The position numbers were made by a program, and so were the translations under genes. Positions 59,129 through 64,000 of a stretch of 64,000 nucleotides of DNA are shown here, piece by piece (within the stretch, counting starts at the first letter, position 1; each line of letters starts with the position of its first letter). Source of the stretch: Palsa-504 sp963753195 (GTDB taxonomy: Bacteria; Actinomycetota; Actinomycetes; Streptosporangiales; Streptosporangiaceae); contig CAVWBH010000003.1 of assembly GCA_963753195.1 (NCBI GenBank), positions 558,001 through 622,000 of the forward strand, in the 5' to 3' direction. The notes below the pieces were generated by a model. That model was not told the origin of the DNA, made no database searches, and was given only the letters and a program-made list of their open reading frames with translations.

Positions 59129-60108
59129 GTGAGCACACCAACCTCTCTCGAGCTGCCCGACGGGGTTCGGCCCGCCACGATCCGCACCGCTCGCGGCTCG
59201 TTCGCGGCCCTGGATGCCGTTCCGGCGTCCGGGGTCTGCGAGCGTGAGACGGCTCTGCTCGTTCCGGGCTACACCGGCAGCAAGGAAGACTTCCTCTCGG
59301 TTCTCGGGCAGCTGGCGGACCGCGGCCGGCGGGTGGTCGCGATCGACATGCGGGGCCAGTACGAGACACCGGGGCCACCGCAGGACGACGGCTTCTCGCC
59401 GGGGGCCCTCGGGGCGGACATCGCGGCCGTGATCGAGGCGGTCGGCGCCAGGCACCTGCTCGGGCACTCCTACGGCGGCCTGGTGGTCCGCGAGGCGCTG
59501 CTCGGCGAAAAGGCGCTGGGGGAAACGGCGCTGGGAGAAAAGGCGCTGCTGGGGGAAACGGCCGCGGTCGGCTCGCTGACGCTGATGAGTTCGGGGCCGT
59601 CGGCCCTGACCGGGCCGCGCGCGGAGGAGCTGGGCGGCGTCCTGGGCCGTCCTGGGCACGCGTACGGCTCGGCACCGGACCTGGCCGAGCTGCAGGCCGG
59701 GATCGGGGGCCTGTGGCGGGACTACCTGGAACCGCAGGCCGTCGCGGCCGGCGTCCAGGGCCCGATCGTCGCGTTCCTGGCCAAGCGGATGCTGAGCAAC
59801 GACCCGAGGGGCCTGGTGCTCATGGCCAGGCACATCCTGACCGCCCCGGACCGGACGGCGGAGCTGGCCCGGCTGGTCGGCAGGCCCAGATCCCGGTGCT
59901 CGTCCTGTACGGCGAGAACGACAATTCGTGGTCGCCGGACACGCAGGAAGACATGGCCCGGCGGCTCGGGGCCCGCCGGGTGTGCATCCCGGGGGCCGAG
60001 CATTCCCCGGCGGTGGAGGCTCCGGCGACCACCGCGGCTGCGCTGACCCAGTTCTGGAACGCGGCCGAGGCTACGTGGGGCCCAGCCCGTCCCAGGGACG
60101 CCGCGTGA
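59129..60108 (+). CDS. Alpha/beta hydrolase with an apparent single-base frameshift
   Basis: Hydrolase of about 326 aa. 5' part: ETALLVPGYTGSKEDFLSVL, VVAIDMRGQYETPGPPQDD and the nucleophile elbow LLGHSYGGLVV. A run of GEKALGETALGEKALLGETA comes from a short DNA repeat. After ELARLVG (about 59880) the frame changes: VLVLYGENDNSWSPDTQEDM and CIPGAEHSPAVEAPA, which carry the acid and the catalytic His, are in another phase. One extra C at about 59881 would restore the frame. The 3' end overlaps the next gene by 38 bp (convergent). Confidence 0.82.
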
Positions 60109-60925
60109 CCGCGGCGACGGCGCCTTCGGGACAGTTCCTGAGGTAGTCGCACCACCCGCAGGACGCGCTGGGACGCGGCGGGAACACCTCGTCGTACCGC
60201 TGCTCAGGCAAACCGTCCCGCATCAGCTCGTCGGCCCGGGCGCACTCCCCCGCGATATCCTCCGCGCGGCCCAGGTGCCTGGCCAGCGACTCTTCGGAGT
60301 GTGACCAGGCCAGCACCTGTCCTGAGGGCAGGTGGTGCAGCTCGACCCGGCGGCAGGGGCGCCGCAGCACCCGCCCGGCGGCCAGCGCGTAGAGCGCCAG
60401 AGCCAGGGAGCTGCGCGCGTCGTCCGTGGTGAGCAGGTGCCGGCCGGTTTTGTAGTCGACCACGACCAGCTCAGCGGCCCGGGCGTCCAGCCGGTCGATC
60501 CGGCCGGACACCGCGAGGGTATCCGTGCGGGTGGCGACGGTCCGTTCCACCCCGACCGGCTCGTCGGCCGGGTCCAGCCCGGCGACGTACCCCTCCACCA
60601 TCGCGATCGCGCGCTGCCGGTATCGCGCCGACTGGGTGTCGTCGGCGAAACCCTCATCGATCCAGCCACCCTCGACGAGCCGGCCCGCGGCGGCGACCGA
60701 CCGCCCGGCCAGCGGCAGCCGCCACCAGCCGGCCAGCGCGTTGTGGACGGTGGCACCGAGGCTGTTGTGCGCCCAGGGCGGGCCCTTCGGCGGGGCCGGC
60801 CGGTCCAGGTACGTCATCCGGTACCGGCGGGGGCAGTCAAGCCAGGCGGCCAGCCGCGTCGGCGTGCACTGGTACAGCCGCCGCGGCATCCCGGAGAACT
60901 CGAGCTGCTCGACCCGTGCGGTCAT
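60071..60925 (-). CDS. RecB-family exonuclease (PD-(D/E)XK with probable Fe-S cluster)
   Basis: 284-aa nuclease, ATG 60925 with GGAAGG upstream. An N-terminal Cys in WLDCPRRYRMTYLDRP and the C-terminal set SCGWCDYLRNCPEG would bind a 4Fe-4S cluster as in AddB/Cas4-like nucleases. The PD-(D/E)XK core is GRIDRLDARAAELVVVDYKT. This short stand-alone form is widely conserved in actinobacteria; its partners are unknown. A DNA repair role is inferred. Confidence 0.88.
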   Translation of the reverse strand: MTARVEQLEFSGMPRRLYQCTPTRLAAWLDCPRRYRMTYLDRPAPPKGPPWAHNSLGATVHNALAGWWRLPLAGRSVAAAGRLVEGGWIDEGFADDTQSARYRQRAIAMVEGYVAGLDPADEPVGVERTVATRTDTLAVSGRIDRLDARAAELVVVDYKTGRHLLTTDDARSSLALALYALAAGRVLRRPCRRVELHHLPSGQVLAWSHSEESLARHLGRAEDIAGECARADELMRDGLPEQRYDEVFPPRPSASCGWCDYLRNCPEGAVAAVTRRPWDGLGPT

Positions 60926-60961
60926 CGCGATCGCTTCCTTCCCACGGCTCGCCGACCTTCT

Positions 60962-61010
60962 TATCACGGCCAGCCGACAAAACCCCTATCACGGCCAGCC
61001 GACAAAACCG
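60962..61010. repeat. 23-bp direct repeat at the marC 3' end
   Basis: TATCACGGCCAGCCGACAAA plus ACC occurs at 60962 and 60987 (period 25). The second copy is the end of marC (GFVGWP and stop), so the first is a duplicate of the gene terminus. Confidence 0.8.
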
Positions 61011-61618
61011 TCCGATAACGCGCCGTGGGCGAAGGTGATCGCGGAGTTCGCGACGAGCTGGACAGCGATGGCGGCCAGCAGCAGCCCGGCGATCCTGGTC
61101 ACCAGCTCGACACCGTTGTCGGTCAGCACCCGGTGGATGACCAGGGCGAATCGCATGGCCAGCCAGACCGCGACGGCGACCGCGGCCATGGCCGCGGCCA
61201 GCGCGAATCCGTCGCCGGCGCCGTGGATGCGCTGGACGTAGAGCATGGTGGCCACGATCGCGCCGGGGCCGGCCAGCAGCGGGGTGCCGAGGGGTACGAA
61301 GGCCACGTTGGCCCGTTCGACCTCGGCGTCGGAGGGCTCGCTCGCCTTCCCGGTGAGCAGTTCCAGCGCGACGAGCAGGAGCAGCAGGCCGCCCGCGCCC
61401 TCCAGGGCGGCCAGGCCCACGCCCAGGTAGTCCAGGATCGTCCGGCCGAACAGCGCGAACACGACGATCACGCTGAAGGCCACGAGGGTCGCCTGCCAGG
61501 CCAGCCGGTTGCGGTCCGGCCGGGACCGGCCCCGGGTCAGCCCGAGGAACACCGGCACCGTGCCCGGCGGGTCGATGATGACGAACAGCGTGACGAAGAC
61601 TTCCCAGAAGAACTTCAT
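60989..61618 (-). CDS. MarC-family integral membrane protein
   Basis: 209-aa protein with six membrane spans, starting MKFFWEVFVTLFVIIDPPGT. The family motifs FVIIDPPGTVPVFLGLT and FVPLGTPLLAGPGAIVATML are present. Once linked to multiple antibiotic resistance, the family has no proven transport function. ATG 61618. Confidence 0.92.
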   Translation of the reverse strand: MKFFWEVFVTLFVIIDPPGTVPVFLGLTRGRSRPDRNRLAWQATLVAFSVIVVFALFGRTILDYLGVGLAALEGAGGLLLLLVALELLTGKASEPSDAEVERANVAFVPLGTPLLAGPGAIVATMLYVQRIHGAGDGFALAAAMAAVAVAVWLAMRFALVIHRVLTDNGVELVTRIAGLLLAAIAVQLVANSAITFAHGALSDGFVGWP

Positions 61619-61648
61619 TACAGGCCGCTGACCAGGAGATTTGTATTA

Positions 61649-62541
61649 CTAGGCACCGTCTGAGGGCACATCCAGGGCACTCCCCTCGTGTCCGGGTCGC
61701 TGGAAGAACTGGTCGATGGCTTTGCGTCCGCGCTCGTCGGCGTCGGGCATCAAGTGCGCGTAAGTCTGATAGACGGTCTCGACCGTGTCGCCGAGCCACG
61801 CGGCCACGGCCACGATATCGGCCCCGGCACTGAGCCAGGCGGACGCCGCGGTGTGCCGCAGCGCGTGCATGCCCTGGTCGCGTGCGGCTTTGCGCTTTCG
61901 CCTTCGCCACGGGCGGCGTGATTCCTGCCTTCTGCTGGGCCCGATGCCAGTGCGCCTGATCGAAGCCAGGGCCTTTCCATGGTCGGCCATCAGGACGAGT
62001 CACGATCAGGCTGAACGTCAGCGGGTCGCCATCTGGCTCTTTCCACGGCAACGTGACCAGCACCGGAGGGTAGCGCCGGATGTGCTCAGCCAGGATCGGC
62101 CGCAACGACTGGGCCAGCGGAACGTCGTGCTCTTTGCGGTTCTTGATCGGAGCGAAGCACGGCACGCCGTGCACGACACGGACCTGGCGGCGGACGTGGA
62201 TGACCGGGAGTGGACCGTCGAGCTCGATGTCGTCAACCGCCAAGCCGAACATCTCGGCCTGGCGCATGCCCGTACCGGCCCCGAAATAGACCAGCGCGGC
62301 ATATCTGGGATTAAGAGCAGCCGCCATCGCTTCGACCTGCGCCAAGGTCCAGGGCCCGCTTTCTTCTCCTCCCGTTTCGGCCGAGTGACTGACTGGGCGC
62401 GGGTCGGATTCCGGCCGATCAGCCCGTCATCCATCGCGGCAATGAAGACGGACGACACGACAGTGATGACCTGGCCCTTCGAGCTGGCCGAGAGCTTCAT
62501 GCCTGATACCCACGCCTGAGTCAGGCTGGGCCGCTTGCCTA
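61649..62541 (-). pseudogene. Tyrosine recombinase (phage-type integrase), broken by frameshifts and 5' truncation
   Basis: Pieces in three frames join into one integrase. Core-binding part: LTQAWVSGMKLSASSKGQVI and SSVFIAAMDDGLIGRNP. Catalytic domain: VYFGAGTGMRQAEMFGLAVD (Arg I region), HDVPLAQSLRPIL, then ALRHTAASAWLSAGADIVAV (HxxR) and VETVYQTYAHLMPDADERG (active-site Tyr). Shifts occur at about 62360 (one base missing in GCGGGCC) and about 61880-61900. The first N-terminal arm is absent; similarity stops at about 62541. With other frameshifts in this window, some may be sequence errors, but the 5' loss is real. Confidence 0.82.
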
Positions 62542-62874
62542 GCTCCCGGCCCCGACCGCCGGGGCGAGATACAGCATCCGGCGGGTCCCGCCGAGCTTGG
62601 ACCCTAGGACGCCGACCAGAAGCCCGATGACCATCGCCCGGGAGCCGAGATCCCCGAGGAACACGTACAGCAGCACCACAGGCAGGACAACACCCACCAG
62701 CGCGGCACCGAGAATATGAATCATCCGCCGTCCGCGTGACGGCTGGCTTGAGGCGCCCGCCGAGTCCACGTCACTGTTCGCTTCGGTCACGATCGCCGTC
62801 CCTGACCAGGCGCCGCCCAGAGCGACGGCTGCACCGGCAGACACCACGATGCCAGCCGCCTGCCCCAGCCACAA
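62539..62874 (-). CDS. Small hypothetical membrane protein
   Basis: 111-aa protein with hydrophobic segments at the N terminus (AAGIVVSAGAAVALGGAWSG) and in the second half (LGAALVGVVLPVVLLYVFLG, AMVIGLLVGVLGSKLGG). The start is uncertain (TTG at 62874). It ends at the point where the integrase remnant begins. No family recognised. Confidence 0.45.
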   Translation of the reverse strand: MWLGQAAGIVVSAGAAVALGGAWSGTAIVTEANSDVDSAGASSQPSRGRRMIHILGAALVGVVLPVVLLYVFLGDLGSRAMVIGLLVGVLGSKLGGTRRMLYLAPAVGAGS

Positions 62875-63151
62875 TCACCCGAACCGGATGACTTGCCGCC
62901 CCACGATCACTTGCATCCGATGAGCCGACGTCAACTCTGTCTTGGCAGCTGGCCGGCTATCACCGGCAGGTCCATAGCGAGACATGGTTGGCCTCATTTT
63001 GGCCTTATAACGTCGCTCAACACTGCTGCTTGCCGCGCGTCATTGACGACGATTTCAGCAGGTCAGTTGCGGAATAAGCAGCTAGCGGGCGCGACCGCAG
63101 ATCACTGCGGATCTGATGTTCTTGAGCGTCGCCGAATCTAGCCATGGCTGA
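62875..63151. other. Gap with no recognisable feature
   Basis: Less GC-rich than the core of the window; possible frames have no start, ribosome site or family features that I can support. Confidence 0.5.
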
Positions 63152-63532
63152 TCAAGGCGGTAGCGGCCCGGCGTGCTTGTCATACGCCTCCAGGGCCTTC
63201 TCTAGCGTGAACGGCCCGCGAAGCCACTGAAGCTGCGGCGGGATCTCGGAATAATCCACGTATGGATTATCGCCGCAGCCGGGGCAGATGAGTTCGAACA
63301 CGTTGGTGTAGCCGCCTTCGATGCGGCCGTCTACGATGCGGACCGGCTGGCGCCGCACGAAGGCGGTCCGGCCGTGGCCGGGCTGCCCGGCAAGCGGGAA
63401 TGTCATCCCATCCGTAGGCCCCATGCGCAGCCACGGATCACGGCGGTCGTTCAGGCTCGGCGCAGGGACGGCAAGCGGGCGGACAGCGGGTCCGGTACCG
63501 GTCCAGGTGTCAGGGTCGTTAAGGCTGCTCAT
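63152..63532 (-). CDS. Hypothetical protein
   Basis: 126-aa protein starting MSSLNDPDTWTGTGPAVRPL, with LNDRRDPWLRMGPTDGMTFP, FVRRQPVRIVDGRIEGGYTN and ELICPGCGDNPYVDYSEIPP. The CxxC-like CPGC and the EIPPQLQWLRGPFTLEKALE end are compositionally protein-like, and resemble uncharacterised actinomycete proteins. No function can be assigned. Confidence 0.6.
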   Translation of the reverse strand: MSSLNDPDTWTGTGPAVRPLAVPAPSLNDRRDPWLRMGPTDGMTFPLAGQPGHGRTAFVRRQPVRIVDGRIEGGYTNVFELICPGCGDNPYVDYSEIPPQLQWLRGPFTLEKALEAYDKHAGPLPP

Positions 63533-63764
63533 CCAACTCACCACCCGGCCAGTAATTCCGGCGCTGCCCAGGGGCTGGAGCAGCGTTGCTCTTCGTCAGA
63601 CCATACGCGCAGACACTGCGCGGCGAAATGTTCAGCCGAGCTGGACAGTGCCTGGTGAAGCTTTGTTTCCCGGCCGTTTGCCTCAGCGTCGGGTGACGTT
63701 TCCGGCGGTCAGTATGCGGGTGGAAGCGTGGGAGTTCTCCCCCGAACCCGCCATAGGAGGATCT

Positions 63765-63926
63765 GTGACTCCCGGAACCTGTCGTCGCATCAAGGCCGTC
63801 TGTTACCGCACCCATCGACAGCTGCTCACCGGCAGACCGCCAGATGGCGAACTCGACCGAGACATGCTGCGGATATGTCGTCGAGCATCGCTGTCCATGA
63901 TCAGGGCAACCATTTGCCCAATGTGA
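63765..63926 (+). CDS. Possible small basic protein
   Basis: 53-aa reading frame starting at GTG 63765 with a full AGGAGG only 4 nt upstream (TPGTCRRIKAVCYRTHRQLL, ending IRATICPM). The strong ribosome site is the only support; composition is Arg/Cys-rich and no family is known. The remaining bases to 64000 show nothing supportable. Confidence 0.3.
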   Translation: MTPGTCRRIKAVCYRTHRQLLTGRPPDGELDRDMLRICRRASLSMIRATICPM

Positions 63927-64000
63927 AGGTAGGAGTCCAAAGACTCAAGGGCCAGAAGAGAACCGAGATGGCCCACTGAACCCAGCTATGGATCGACGAT

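Noticed and set aside
60962..61010. 23-bp direct repeat near the integrase as an attachment-site pair
   Set aside because: The copies are only 25 bp apart and one is the marC 3' end, on the side away from the integrase. Local duplication is the simpler reading.
63519..63815. 98-aa minus-strand reading frame
   Set aside because: No ribosome binding site, mixed composition, and overlap with better-supported frames on both sides.

Overview
The window is very GC-rich chromosomal DNA from an actinomycete. Evidence: ribosome binding sites with frequent GTG/TTG starts, an AsnC RAM-only protein, the F420 gene cofC/fbiD, DUF3107, a DUF222-HNH protein, moeZ, and gene order matching the Streptomyces ffh-glnD-glnB-ftsY-smc-mutM-rnc-rpmF-coaD-rsmD-recG-rpmB-thiL and gpsA-ddl-hup-leuD-leuC-ndgR blocks (here in reverse). 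I cannot resolve the genus; a Streptosporangiales- or Streptomycetales-like relative fits.

Layout. 1-18 kb: minus-strand housekeeping core with protein targeting (ffh, ftsY), nitrogen signalling (glnD, glnB), chromosome condensation (smc), DNA repair (mutM, recG), RNA processing (rnc, rsmD), ribosomal proteins (rpmF, rpmB) and CoA synthesis (coaD). An apparently complete IS1182-type element (5052-7070, 52-bp imperfect ends) sits between ftsY and smc, and amtB is not next to glnB. 18-31.4 kb: thiL, cofC, plsC-gpsA, a PLP transsulfuration-type enzyme, ddl, hup, leuCD with divergent ndgR, and the proton-translocating transhydrogenase operon pntAA-AB-B. 31.5-48.7 kb: accessory genes, including a MarR/glyoxalase divergon with two operator palindromes, a cupin-TetR pair with a palindrome, trpB2 facing a DAHP synthase, two tandem paralogous GT-C-like membrane proteins, a two-component system, a lytic transglycosylase, an HNH protein and a class II amidotransferase. 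48.7-61.6 kb: tRNA-Glu(CTC) and tRNA-Gln(CTG), an ABC-F remnant, manA, moeZ, Ku, an atypical flavoprotein, TetR-DUF3107-DEAD helicase, a RecB-like nuclease and MarC. 61.6-64 kb: a broken tyrosine integrase and poorly conserved small genes.

Two patterns cut across the window. First, short tandem repeats are abundant. Periods of 15 or 18 bp occur inside coding regions (recG, plsC, ku, lapA, manA, the second GT-C gene) and periods of 10-29 bp occur between genes. Second, several otherwise intact genes (ddl, manA, a hydrolase, the integrase) show apparent single-base frameshifts, two of them in or beside repeats. These may be sequencing errors or slippage events. I found no clear novel defence system, CRISPR array or biosynthetic cluster. 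The most interesting leads are the repeat arrays with a shared GTTCAGGGC core upstream of both trpB2 and the DAHP synthase gene, the flavoprotein lacking its redox disulfide and carrying an acidic tail, and the coding minisatellites.
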